The notes under the pieces: generated by a model
What the model saw: only the letters and a program-made list of their open reading frames with translations
Told to the model about the DNA's origin: nothing
Databases searched by the model: none
Made by a program: the position numbers and the translations under genes
Source: Paraescarpia echinospica
Lineage: Eukaryota; Annelida; Polychaeta; Sabellida; Siboglinidae
Assembly: GCA_020002185.1 (NCBI GenBank)
Contig: CM034533.1
Location: forward strand, 46,266,562 to 46,330,561
Reading direction: 5' to 3'
Length of the DNA stretch: 64,000 bases
Shown here: positions 51,057 through 63,756 of the stretch, piece by piece
Layout: each line of letters opens with the position of its first letter
Position numbering within the stretch: the stretch's first letter is position 1

Positions 51057-53986
51057 GTGTAGCGTGGTATCAGTCTAGTCTTCGTGAAGATTTGTAACAT
51101 GCAGCACATCTATTTGGGGCAAGTCCAAATTAAGGATCCGTCCGCCGAAAGAGTGCACTTGAAAATACCACTTTCTGGTGATACGCGTGAATGTTTTCGA
51201 TCGCTTTGACATGGGACATGTTTGACTCGTGAATACTGAATGTACTACTGCATTAGACAAAATAAAACATCAAATGGGAATGGGTTTTCACACCTATAAC
51301 TTACGTACTATTTCTTGTAACTTACGTGACGGAGATGAAAGGGTAACATGAATTACCCTTTGTGGTTAATTTAGTTATGTGTGTAGCTTGATATCAGTCT
51401 AGCCTTCGTGAAGATTTGTAACATGCGGGACATCTATTTGGGGTAAGACAACATTAAGGATCCGTCCGCCGAAAGAGACCACTTGACAATACCGTTTTGT
51501 CGTGATACGCGTGAATTTTTTCGATCACTTTGACATGGGACGTGTTTGTCTCGTTAATATTGAATGTACTACTGCATTAGACAAGATAAAACATCAAATG
51601 GGAATGAGTTTTCACACCCATAACTTTCGTTCCGTTTTCTTGTAACTTACGTGACGGAGATGGAAGGGTAACATGCATTCCCCTTTGTGGATAATCTAGT
51701 TATGTGTGTAGCTTGATATAAATTTAGCTTTCGTGAAGATTTGTAACATGCAGGACTTCTGTTTGGGGTAAGACAACATTAAGGATCCGTCCGTCGAAAG
51801 AGTGCACTTGAAAATGCCTTTTTGTGGGGAAATGTGTGAATTTTTTAAAGCATTTTGATGTGGAACATGTTTGTCTCGTGAATACTGAATGTACTACTGC
51901 ATTAGATAAGATAAAACATCAAATGGGAATGAATATTCACACCCATAACTTACGAACTATTTTCTTGTAACTTACGTGACAGTGATAAATGGGTAATATG
52001 CATTCCCCTTTGTGGTTAATCTATTTACTTGTGTAGCGTGGTATCAGTCTAGCCTTCGTGAAGATTTGTAACATGCAGGACATCTATTAGGGATAAGACA
52101 ACATTAAGGATCCGTCCGCCGAAGGAGTGCACTTGAAAATACCGTTTTGTGGTGATAAGCGTGAATTTTGTACGATCACTTTTATATCGGACATGTTTGT
52201 CTGAGGAATACTGAATGTACTACTGCATTAGACAAGATAAAACATCAAATGGGAATGAGTTTTCACAACCATAACTTTCGTACCGTTTTCTTGTAACTTA
52301 CGTGACGGAGATGAAAGGGTAACATGCATTCCCCATTGTGGATAATTTAGTTATGTGTGTAGCTTTATATCAGTTTTGCTTTCGTGAAGATTTGTAACGT
52401 GCAGGATATCTATTTGGGGTAAGACAACATTAAGGATCCGTCCGTCGAAAGAGTGCACTTGAAAATGCCTTTTTGTGGGGAAATGTGTGAATTTTTTAAA
52501 GCATTTTGATGTGGAACATGTTTGTCTCGTGAATACTGAATGTACTACTGCATTAGATAAGATAAAACATCAAATGGGAATGAATATTCACACCCATAAC
52601 TTACGAACTATTTTCTTGTAACTTACGTGACAGTGATAAAAGGGTAATATGCATTCACCTTTGTGGTTAATCTATTTACTTGTGTAGCGTGGTATCAGTC
52701 TAGCCTTCGTGAAGATTTGTAACATGCAGGACATCTATTAGGGATAAGACAACATTAAGGATCCGTCCGCCGAAGGAGTGCACTTGAAAATACCGTTTTG
52801 TGGTGATAAGCGTGAATTTTGTACGATCACTTTTATATCGGACATGTTTGTCTGAGGAATACTGAATGTACTACTGCATTAGACAAGATAAAACATCAAA
52901 TGGGAATGAGTTTTCACAACCATAACTTTCGTACCGTTTTCTTGTAACTTACGTGACGGAGATGAAAGGGTAACATGCATTCCCCATTATGGATAATTTA
53001 GTTATGTGTGTAGCTTTATATCAGTTTTGCTTTCGTGAAGATTTGTAATGTGCAGGATATCTATTTGGGGTAAGACCACATTAAGGATCCGTCCGCCGAA
53101 AGAGTGCACTTGAAAATGCCGTTTTGTGGTGAGATGCGTGATTTTTTTTTAGCACTTTGATATGGAACATGTTTGTCTCGTGAATACTGAATGTACTACT
53201 GCATTAGATAAGATAAAACATCAAATGGCAATGAATATTCACATCAATAACTTACGAACTATTTTCTTGTAATTTACGTGACGGTGATGAAAGGATAATA
53301 TGCATTCCCCTTTGTGGTTAATCTATTTACTTGTGTAGCGTGGTGGTATCAGTCTAGCCTTCGTGGAGGTTTGTAACATGCACGACATCTATTTGGGGAA
53401 AGACCCCATTAAGGATCCGTTCGCCTAAAGTGTGCACTTGAAAATACCGTTTTGTGGTGAAAAGCGTGAATTTTGTTCGATCACTTTGATATGGGACATG
53501 TTTGTATCATGAATACTGAATGTACTACTGCATTAGACAAGATAAAACATCAAATGGGAATGGGTTTTTACACCCATAATTTCGTACCGTTTTCTTGTAA
53601 CTTACGTGACGGAGATGAAAGGGTAACATGCATTCCCCTTTATGGTTAATTTAGTTATGTGTGTAGCTTGATATCAATTTTGCTTTCGTGAAGATTTGTA
53701 ACGTGCGGGATATATATTTGGGTTAATACCACATTAAGGATCCGTTCGCCGAAAGAGTGCACTTGAAAATACCGTTTTGTGGTGATATGCGTGAATTTTT
53801 ATCGATCATTTTGACATGGGACATGTTTGTCTCGTGAATACTGAATGTACTACTGCATTAGACAAGATAAAACATCAAATGGGAATGAGTATTCATACCC
53901 ATAACGTAAGTACCATTTTCTTGTAACTTACGTGACGGAGATGGAAGGGTAACATGCATTCCCCTTTGTGGTTAATCTATTTACTT
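51057..53986. repeat. 9-monomer unit A-B-C-D2-(G/C)-D2-G-H-F (tandem copy)
   Basis: Repeats 45518-48447 at exactly 5539 bp, including the G/C hybrid (52357-52681), gataaatggg, cattcacctttg and the ggatgcgt-type changes. I found no difference by eye over most of this stretch. Confidence 0.93.
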
Positions 53987-55616
53987 GTGTAGCGTGGTAT
54001 CAGTCTAGCCTTCGTGAAGATTTGTAACATGCAGGACATCTATTAGGGATAAGACTACATTGAGGATCCGTCCGCCGAAGGAGTGCACTTGAAAATACCG
54101 TTTTGTGGTGATAAGCGTGAATTTTGTTCGATCACTTTGATATGGGACATGTTTGTCTGATGAATACTGAATGTATTACTGCATTAGACAAGATAAAACA
54201 TCAAATGGGAATGAGTTTTCACAACCATAACTTTCGTACCGTTTTCTTGTAACTTACGTGACGGAGATGAAAGGGTAACATGCATTCCCCATTGTGGATA
54301 ATTTAGTTATGTGTGTAGCTTTATATCAGTTTTGCTTTCGTGAAGATTTGTAACGTGCAGGATATCTATTTGGGGTAAGACCACATTAAGGATCCGTCCG
54401 CCGAAAGAGTGCACTTGAAAATGCCGTTTTGTTGTGAAATGCGTGAATTTTTTTTAGCACTTTGATATGGAACATGTTTGTCTCGTGAATACTGAATGTA
54501 CTACTGCATTAGATAAGATAAAACATCAAATGGGAATGAATATTCACATGAATAACTTACGAACTATTTTCTTGTAATTTACGTGACGGTGATGAAAGGA
54601 TAATATGCATTCCCCTTTGTGGTTAATCTATTTACTTGTGTAGCGTGGTGGTATCAGTCTAGCCTTCGTGAAGGTTTGTATCATGCACGACAACTATTTG
54701 GGGAAAGACCCCATTAAGGATCCGTTCGCCTAAAGTGTGCACTTGAAAATACCGTTTTGTGGTGAAAAGCGTGAATTTTGTTAGATCATTTTGATATGGG
54801 ACATGTTTGTCTCATGAATACTGAATGTACTACTGCAATAGACAAGATAAAACGTCAAATGGGAATGAGTTTTTACACCCATAATTTCGTAACGTTTTCT
54901 TGTAACTTACGTGACGGAGATGAAAGGGTAACATGCATTCCCCTTTGTGGTTAATTTAGTTATGTGTGTAGCTTGATATCAATTTTGCTTTCGTGAAGAT
55001 TTGTAACGTGTAGGATATATATTTGGGCTAATACCACATTAAGGATCCGTCCGCCGAAAGAGTGCACTTGAAAATACCGTTTTGTGGTGATATGCGTGAA
55101 TTTGTATCGATCATTTTGACATGGGACATGCTTGTCTCGTGAATACTGAATGTACTACTGCATTAGACAAGATAAAACATCAAATGGGAATGAGTATTCA
55201 TACCCATAACGTAAGTACCATTTTCTTGTAACTTACGTGACGGAGATGGAAGGGTAACATGCATTCCCCTTTGTGATTGATCTAGTTATGTGTGTAGCTT
55301 GATAACAGTCTAGCCTTCGTGAAGATTAGTAACATTCAGGTCATCTATTTGTGGTAAGACCACATTAAGGATCCGTCCGCCGAAAGAGTGCACTTGAAAA
55401 TGCCGTTTTGTGGTGAAATGCGTGAATTTTTTTGAGCATTTTGATATGGAACATGTTTGTCTCGTGAATACTGAATGTAGTACTGCTTTAGATAAGATAA
55501 AACACCAAATGGGAGTGAATATTCACACCTATATGTTACGAACTATTTTCTTGTAACTTACGTGACGGTGATGAAAGGATAATATGCATTCCCCTTTGTG
55601 GTTAATCTATTTACTT
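53987..55616. repeat. 5-monomer cassette D2-G-H-F-E
   Basis: Matches 48448-50078 at 5538-5539 bp up to about 55517, where the second duplicate ends. Differences noted: 48875 a versus 54414 c, one T fewer in the T run near 54450, 49012 c versus 54550 g, and cttgtctcg near 55131. Confidence 0.9.
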
Positions 55617-56920
55617 GTGTAGCGTGGTATCAGTCTAGCCTTCGTGAAGATTTGTAACATGCAGGACATCTGTTAGGGATAAGACCACATTAAGGATCCG
55701 TCCGCCGAAGGAGTGCACTTGAAAATACCGTTTTGTGGTGATAAGCGTGAATTTTGTTCGATCATTTTGATATGGGACATGTTTGTCTTATGAATACTGA
55801 ATGTACTACTGCATTAGACAATATAAAACATCAAATGGGAATGAGTTTTCACAACCATAACTTTCGTACCGTTTTCTTGTAACTTACGTGACGGAGATGA
55901 AAAGGTAACATGCATTCCCCTTTGTGGATAATTTAGTTATGTGTGTAGCTTTATATCAGTTTTGCTTTCGTGAAGATTTGTAACGTGCAGGATATCTATT
56001 TGGGGTAAGACCACATTAAGGATCCGTCCGCCGAAAGAGTGCACTTGAAAATGCCGTTTTGTGGTGAAATGCGTGAATTTTTTTTAGCACTTTGATATGG
56101 AACATGTTTGTCTCGTGAATACTGAATGTACTACTGCATTAGATAAGATAAAACATCAAATGGGAATGAATATTCACATCAATAACTTACGAACTATTTT
56201 CTTGTAATTTACGTGACGGTGATGAAAGGATAATATGCATTCCCCTTTGTGGTTAATCTATTTACTTGTGTAGCGTGGTGGTATCAGTCTAGCCTTCGTG
56301 AAGGTTTGTAACATGCACGACATCTATTTGGGGAAAGACCCCATTAAGGATCCGTTCGCCTAAAGTGTGCACTAAAAATACCGTTTTGTGGTGAAAAGCG
56401 TGAATTTTGTTCGATCACTTTGATATGGGATATGTTTGTCTCATGAATACTGAATGTACTATTGCATTAGACAAGATAAAACATCAAATGGGAATGGGTT
56501 TTTACACCCATAATTTCGTACCGTTTTCTTGTAACTTACGTGACGGAGATGAAAGGGTAACATGCATTCCCCTTTGTGGTTAATTTAAATATGTGTGTAG
56601 CTTGATATCAATTTTGCTTTCGTGAAGATTTGTAACGTGCGGGATATATATTTGGGTTAATACCACATTAAGGATCCGTTCGCCGAAAGAGTGCACTTGA
56701 AAATACCGTTTTATGGTGATATGCGTGAATTTTTATCGATCATTTTGACATGGGACATGTTTGTCTCGTGAATACTGAATGTAGTACTGCATTAGACAAG
56801 ATAAAACATCAAATGGGAATGAGTATTCATACCCATAACGTAAGTACCATTTTCTTGTAACTTACGTGACGGAGATGGAAGGGTAACATGCATTCCACTT
56901 TGTGGTTAATCTATTTACTT
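55617..56920. repeat. 4-monomer cassette D2-G-H-F
   Basis: About 1304 bp; A, B, C and E are all absent. D2 has catctgttaggg and gacaatataaaac. H has lost ttg in gtgcactaaaaata. Confidence 0.9.
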
Positions 56921-58551
56921 GTGTAGCGTGGTATCAGTCTAGCCTTCGTGAAAATTTGTAACATGCAGGACATCTATTAGGGATAAGACCACATTAAGGA
57001 TCCGTCCGCCGAAGGAGTGCACTTGAAAATACCGTTTTGTGGTGATAAGCGTGAATTTTGTTCGATCACTTTGATATGGGACATGTTTGTCTGATGAATA
57101 CTGAATGTACTACTGCATTAGACAAGATAAAACATCAAATGGGAATGAGTTTTCACAACCATAACTTTCGTACCGTTTTCTTGTAACTTACGTGACGGAG
57201 ATGAAAGGGTAACATGCATTCCCCATTGTGGATAATTTAGTTATGTGTGTAGCTTTATATCAGTTTTGCTTTCGTGAAGATTTGTAACGTGTAGGATATC
57301 TATTTGGGGTAAGACCACATTAAGGATCCATCCGCCGAAAGAGTGCACTTGAAAATGCCGTTTTGTTGTGAAATGCGTGAATTTTTTTTTTGCACTTTGA
57401 TATGGAACATGTTTGTCTCGTGAATACTGAATGTACTACTGCATTAGATAAGATAAAACATCAAATGGGAATGAATATTCACATCAATAACTTACGAACT
57501 ATTTTCTTGTAATTTACGTGACGGTGATGAAAGGATAATATGCATTCCCCTTTGTGGTTAATCTATTTACTTGTGTAGCGTGGTGGTATCAGTCTAGCCT
57601 TCGTGAAGGTTTGTAACATGCACCTCATCTATTTAGGGAAAGACCCCATTAAGGATCCGTTCGCCTAAAATGTGCACTTGAAAATACCGTTTTGTGGTGA
57701 AAAGCGTGAATTTTGTTCGATCACTTTGATATGGGACATGTTTGTCTCATGAATACTGAATGTACTACTGCATTAGACAAGATAAAACATCAAATGGGAA
57801 TGAGTTTTTACACCCATAATTTCGTACCGTTTTCTTGTAACTTACGTGACGGAGATGAAAGGGTAACATGCATTCCCCTTTGTGGTTAATTTAGTTATGT
57901 GTGTAGCTTGATATCAATTTTGCTTTCGTGAAGATTTGTAACGTGTATAATATATATTTGGGCTAATACCACATTAAGGATCCGTCCGCCGAAAGAGTGC
58001 ACTTGAAAATACCGTTTTGTGGTGATATGCGTGAATTTTTATCGATCATTTTGACATGGGACATGTTTGTCTCGTGAATACTGAATGTACTACTGCATTA
58101 GACAAGATAAAACATCAAATGGGAATGAGTATTCATACCCATAACGTAAGTAACATTTTCTTGTAACTTACGTGACGGAGATGGAAGGGTAACATGCATT
58201 CCCCTTTGTGGTTAATCCAGTTATGTGTGTAGCTTGATAACAGTCTAGCCTTCGTGAAGATTAGTAACATTCAGGACAACTATTTGTGGTAAGACCACAT
58301 TAAGGATCCGTCCACCGAAAGAGTGCACTTGAAAATGCCGTTTTGTGGTGAAATGCGTGAATTTTTTTGAGCATTTTGATATGGAACATGTTTGTCTCGT
58401 TAATACTGAATGTACTACTGCTTTAGATAAGATAAAACACCAAATGGGTATGAATATTCACACCTATATCTTACGAACTATTTTCTTGTAATTTACGTGA
58501 CGGTGATGAAAGGATAATATGCATTCCCCTTTGTGGTTAATCTATTTACTT
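56921..58551. repeat. 5-monomer cassette D2-G-H-F-E
   Basis: Third successive cassette of this kind. H has the variant catgcacctcatctatttagg. F has gtgtataatatatatttggg. E has ggacaactatttg and tccaccgaaag. Confidence 0.9.
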
Positions 58552-59530
58552 GTGTAGCGTGGTGGTATCAGTCTAGCCTTCGTGAAGATTTGTAACATGC
58601 AGGACATCTGTTAGGGATAAGACCACATTAAGGATCCGGCCGCCGAAGGAGTGCACTTGAAAATACCGTTTTGTGGTGATAAGCGTGAATTTTGTTCGAT
58701 CACTTTGATATGGGACATGTTTGTCTTATGAATACTGAATGTACTACTGCATTAGACAAGATAAAACATCAAATGGGAATGGGTTTTTACACCCATAATT
58801 TCGTACCGTTTTCTTGTAACTTACGTGACGGAGATGAAAGGGTAACATGCATTCCCCTTTGTGTTTAATTTAGTTATGTGTGTAGCTTGATATCAATTTT
58901 GCTTTCGTGAAGATTTGTAACGTGCGGGATATATATTTGGGTTAATACCACATTAAGGATCCGTTCGCCGAAAGAGTGCACTTGAAAATACCGTTTTGTG
59001 GCGATATGCGTGAATTTTTATCGATCATTTTGACATGGGATATGTTTGTCTCGTGAATACTGAATGTACTACTGCATTAGACAAGATAAAACATCAAATG
59101 GGAATGAGTATTCATACCCATAACGTAAGTACCATTTTCTTGTAACTTACGTGACGGAGATGGAAGGGTAACATGCATTCCCCTTTTTGGTTAATCCGGT
59201 TATGTGTGTAGCTTGATAACTGTCTAACCTTCGTGAAGATTAGTAACATTCAGGACATCTATTAGTGGTAAGACCACATTAATGATCCGTCCGCCGAAAG
59301 AGTGCACTTGAAAATGCCGTTTTGTGGTGAAATGCGTGAATTTTTTTGAGCACTTTGATATGGAACATGTTTGTCTCGTGAATACTGAATGTATTACTGC
59401 ATTAGATAAGATAAAACACCAAATGGGAATAAATATTCACACCCATATCTTACGAACTATTTTCTTGTAACTTACGTGACGGTGATGAAAGGGTAATATG
59501 CATTCCCCTTTGTGGTTAATCTATTTACTT
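58552..59530. repeat. 3-monomer unit (H/D2)-F-E
   Basis: 58552-58879 starts as H (gtggtggtatcag) and becomes D2 (catctgttagggataag), then ends H-like (gggtttttacaccc). E has lost its BamHI site (59283-59288). Confidence 0.88.
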
Positions 59531-61157
59531 GTGTAGGGTGGTATCAGTCTAGCCTTCGTGAAGATTTGTAACGTGCAGGACATCTATTTGGGGTAAGTCC
59601 AAATTAAGGATCCGTCCGCCGAAAGAGTGCACTTGAAAATACCACTTTCTGGTGATACGCGTGAATGTTTTCGATCGCTTTGACATGGGACATGTTTGAC
59701 TCGTGAATACTGAATGTACTACTGCATTAGACAAGATAAAACATCAAATGGGAATGAGTTTTCACAACCATAACTTTCGTACCGTTTTCTTGTAACTTAC
59801 GTGACGGAGATGAAAAGGTAACATGCATTCCCCTTTGTGAATAATTTAGTTATGTGTGTAGCTTAATATCAGTTTTGCTTTCGTGAAATTTGTAACGTGC
59901 AGGATATCTATTTGGGGTAAGACCACATTAAGGATCCGTCCGCCGAAAGAGTGCACTTGAAAATGCCGTTTTGTGGTGAAATGCGTGAATTTTTTTTACC
60001 ACTTTGATATGGATCATGTTTGTCTCGTGAATACTGAATGTACTACTGCATTAGATAAGATAAAACATCAAATGGGAATGAATATTCACATCAACAACTT
60101 ACGAACTATTTTCTTGTAATTTACGTGACGGTGATGAAAGGATAATATGCATTCCCCTTTGTGGTTAATCTATTTACTTGTGTAGCGTGGTGGTATCAAT
60201 CTAGCCTTCGTGAAGGTTTGTAACATGCACGACATCTATTTGGGGAAAGACCACATTAAGGATCCGTCCGCCGAAAGAGTGCACTTGAAAATGCCGTTTT
60301 GTGGTGAAATGCGTGAATTTTTTTTACCACTTTGATATGGGACATGTTTGTCTCATGAAAACTGAATGTACTACTGCATTAGACAAGATAAAACATCAAA
60401 TGGGAATGGGTTTTTACACCCATAATTTCGTACCGTTTTCTTGTAACATACGTGACGGAGATGAAAGCGTAACATGCATTCCCCTTTGTGGTTAATTTAG
60501 TGATGTGTGTAGCTTGATATCAATTTTGCTTTCGTGAAGATTTGTAACGTGCGGGATATATATTTGGGCTAATACCACATTAAGGATCCGTTCGCCGAAA
60601 GAGTGCACTTGAAAATACCGTTTTATGGTGATATGCGTGAATTTTTATCGATCATTTTGACATGGGACATGTTTGTCTCGTGAATACTGAATGTACTACT
60701 GTGTTAGACAAGATAAAACATCAAATGGGAATGAGTATTCATACCCATAACGTAAGTACCATTTTCTTGTAACTTACGTGACGGAGATGGAAGGGTAACA
60801 TGCATTCCCCTTTGTGGTTAATCCAGTTATGTGTGTAGCTTGATAACAGTCTAGCCTTCGTGAAGATTAGTAACATTCAGGACATCTATTTGTGGTAAGA
60901 CCACATTAAGGATCCGTCCGCCGAAAGAGTGCACTTGAAAATGCCGTTTTGTGGTGAAATGCGTGAATTTTTTTGAGCACTTTGATATGGAACATGTTTG
61001 CCTCGTGAATACTGAATGTATTACGGCAATAGATAAGATAAAACACCAAATGGGAATGAATATTCACACCCATATCTTACGAACTATTTTCTTGTAACTT
61101 ACGTGACGGTGATGAAAGGGTAATATGCATTCCCCTTTGTGGTTAATCTATTTACTT
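59531..61157. repeat. 5-monomer mosaic unit (A/D2)-G-(H/G/H)-F-E
   Basis: 59531-59855 begins as A and ends D2-like (gacaagataaaac, cacaaccataac). 60180-60506 is H at both ends with a G tract of about 80 bp in the middle (60250-60335); that tract carries ttttttttaccac, found in the adjoining G monomer near 59.99 kb. Confidence 0.88.
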
Positions 61158-63756
61158 GTGTAGCGTGGTATCAGTCTAGCCTTCGTGAAGATTTGTAACT
61201 TGCAGGACATCTATTTGGGGTAAGTCCAAATTAAGGATCCGTCCGCCGAAAGAGTGCACTTGAAAATACCACTTTCTGGTGATACGCGTGAATGTTTTCG
61301 ATCGCTTTGACATGGAACATGTTTGACTCGTGAATACTGAATGTACTACTGCATTAGACAAAATAAAACATCAAATGGGAATGGGTTTTCACACCCATAA
61401 CTTACGTACTATTTCTTGTAACTTACGTGACGGAGATGAAAGGGAAACATGAATTACCCTTTGTGGTTAATTCAGTTATGTGTGTAGCGTGATAACAGTC
61501 TAGCCTTCGTGAAGATTAGTAATATGCAGGACATCTATTTGTGGTAAGACCAAATTAAGGATCCGTCCGCCGAAAGAGACCACTTGAAAATATCGTTTTG
61601 TCGTGATACGCGTGAATTTTTTCGATCACTTTGACATGGGACATGTTTGTCTCGTTAATATTGAATGTACTACTGCATTAGACAAGATAAAACATCAAAT
61701 GGGAATGAGTTTTCACACCCATAACTTTCGTTCCGTTTTTTTGTAACTTACGTGACGGAGATGGAAGGGTAACATGCATTCCCCTTTGTGGATAATCTAG
61801 TTATGTGTGTAGCTTGATATAAATTTAGCTTTCGTGAAGATTTGTAACATGCAGGACTTCTGTTTGGGGTAAGACAATATTAAGGATCGTCCGTCGAAAG
61901 AGTGCACTTGAAAATGCCTTTTTGTGGTGAAATGTGTGAATTTTTAAAAGCATTTTGATGTGGAACATGTTCGTCTCGTGAATACTGAATGTACTACTGC
62001 ATTAGATAAGATAAAACATCAAATGGGAATGAATATTCACACCCATAACTTACGAACTATTTTCTTGTAACTTACGTGACGGTGATGAAAGGGTAATATG
62101 CATTCCCCTTTGTGGTTAATCTATTTACTTGTGTAGCGTGGTATCAGTCTAGCCTTCGTGAAGATTTGTAACATGCAGGACATCTATTTGGGATAAGACC
62201 ACATTAAGGATCCGTCCGCCGAAGGAGTGCAATTGAAAATACCGTTTTGTGGTGATAAGCGTGAATTTTGTTCGATCACTTTGATATGGGACATGTTTGT
62301 CTCATGAATACTGAATGTACTACTGCATTAGACAAGATAAAACATCAAATGGGAATGAGTTTTCACAACCATAACTTTCGTACCGTTTTCTTGTAACTTA
62401 CGTGACGGAGATGAAAAGGTAACATGCATTCCCCTTTGTGGATAATTTAGTTATGTGTGTAGCTTTATATCAGTTTTGCTTTCGTGAAGATTTGTAACGT
62501 GCAGGATATCTATTTGGTGTAAGACCACATTAAGGAACCGTCCGCCGAAAGAGTGCACTTGAAAATGCCTTTTTGTGGTGAAATGTGTGAATTTTTAAAA
62601 GCATTTTGATGTGGAACATGTTCGTCTCGTGAATACTGAATGTACTACTGCATTAGATAAGATAAAACATCAAATGGGAATGAATATTCACACCCATAAC
62701 TTACGAACTATTTTCTTGTAACTTACGTGACGGTGATGAAAGGGTAATATGCATTCCCCTTTGTGGTTAATCTATTTACTTGTGTAGCGTGGTATCAGTC
62801 TAGCCTTCGTGAAGATTTGTAACATGCAAGACATCTATTTGGGATAAGACCACATTAAGGATCCGTCCGCCGAAGGAGTGCAATTGAAAATACCGTTTTG
62901 TGGTGAAAAGCGTGAATTTTGTTCGATCACTTTGATATGGGACATGTTTGTCTCATGAAAACTGAATGTACTACTGCATTAGACAAGATAAAACATCAAA
63001 TGGGAATGGGTTTTTACACCCATCATTTCGTACCGTTTTCTTGTAACATACGTGACGTAGATGAAAGCGTAACATGCATTCCCCTTTGTGGTTAATTTAG
63101 TGATGTGTGTAGCTTGATATCAATTTTGCTTTCGTGAAGATTTGTAACGTGCGGGATATATATTTGGGCTAATACCACATTAAGGATCCGATCGCCGAAA
63201 GAGTGCACTTGAAAATACCGTTTTGTGGTGATATGCGTGAATTTTTATCGATCATTTTGACATGGGACATGTTTGTCTCGTGAATAATGAATGTACTACT
63301 GTGTTAGACAAGATAAAACATCAAATGGGAATGAGTATTCATACCCATAACGTAAGTACCATTTTCTTGTAACTTACGTGACGGAGATGGAAGGGTAACA
63401 TGCATTCCCCTTTGTGGTTAATCCAGTTATGTGTGTAGCTTGATAACAGTCTAGCCTTCGTGAAGATTAGTAACATTCAGGACATCTATTTGTGGTAAGA
63501 CCACATTAAGGATCCGTCCGCCGAAAGAGTGCACTAGAAAAAGCCGTTTTGTGGAGAAATGCGTGAATTTTTTTGAGCACTTTGATATGGAACATCTTTG
63601 TCTCGTGAATACTGAATGTATACTGCATTAGATAAGATAAAACACCAAATGGGAATGAATATTCACACCTATATCTTACGAAATATTGTCTTGTAACTTA
63701 CGTGACGGTGATGAAAGGGTAATATGCATTCCCCTTTGTGGTTAATCTATTTACTT
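61158..63756. repeat. 8-monomer mosaic unit A-(E/B)-C-D2-(G/C)-(D2/H)-F-E
   Basis: A begins like 42913 (taacttgcagg) and ends like 27.8-27.95 kb (catggaacatg, gggaaacatg). The E/B hybrid then matches 27960-28284. 62457-62781 is G turning into C, and 62782-63106 is D2 turning into H. C and G/C share gaatttttaaaagc and gaacatgttcg. BamHI sites are lost at 61884 and 62534. Confidence 0.88.

Noticed and set aside
60301..60495. Plus-strand 64-codon frame
   Set aside because: Created by the H/G/H hybrid monomer; no domain, and not present in ordinary monomers.
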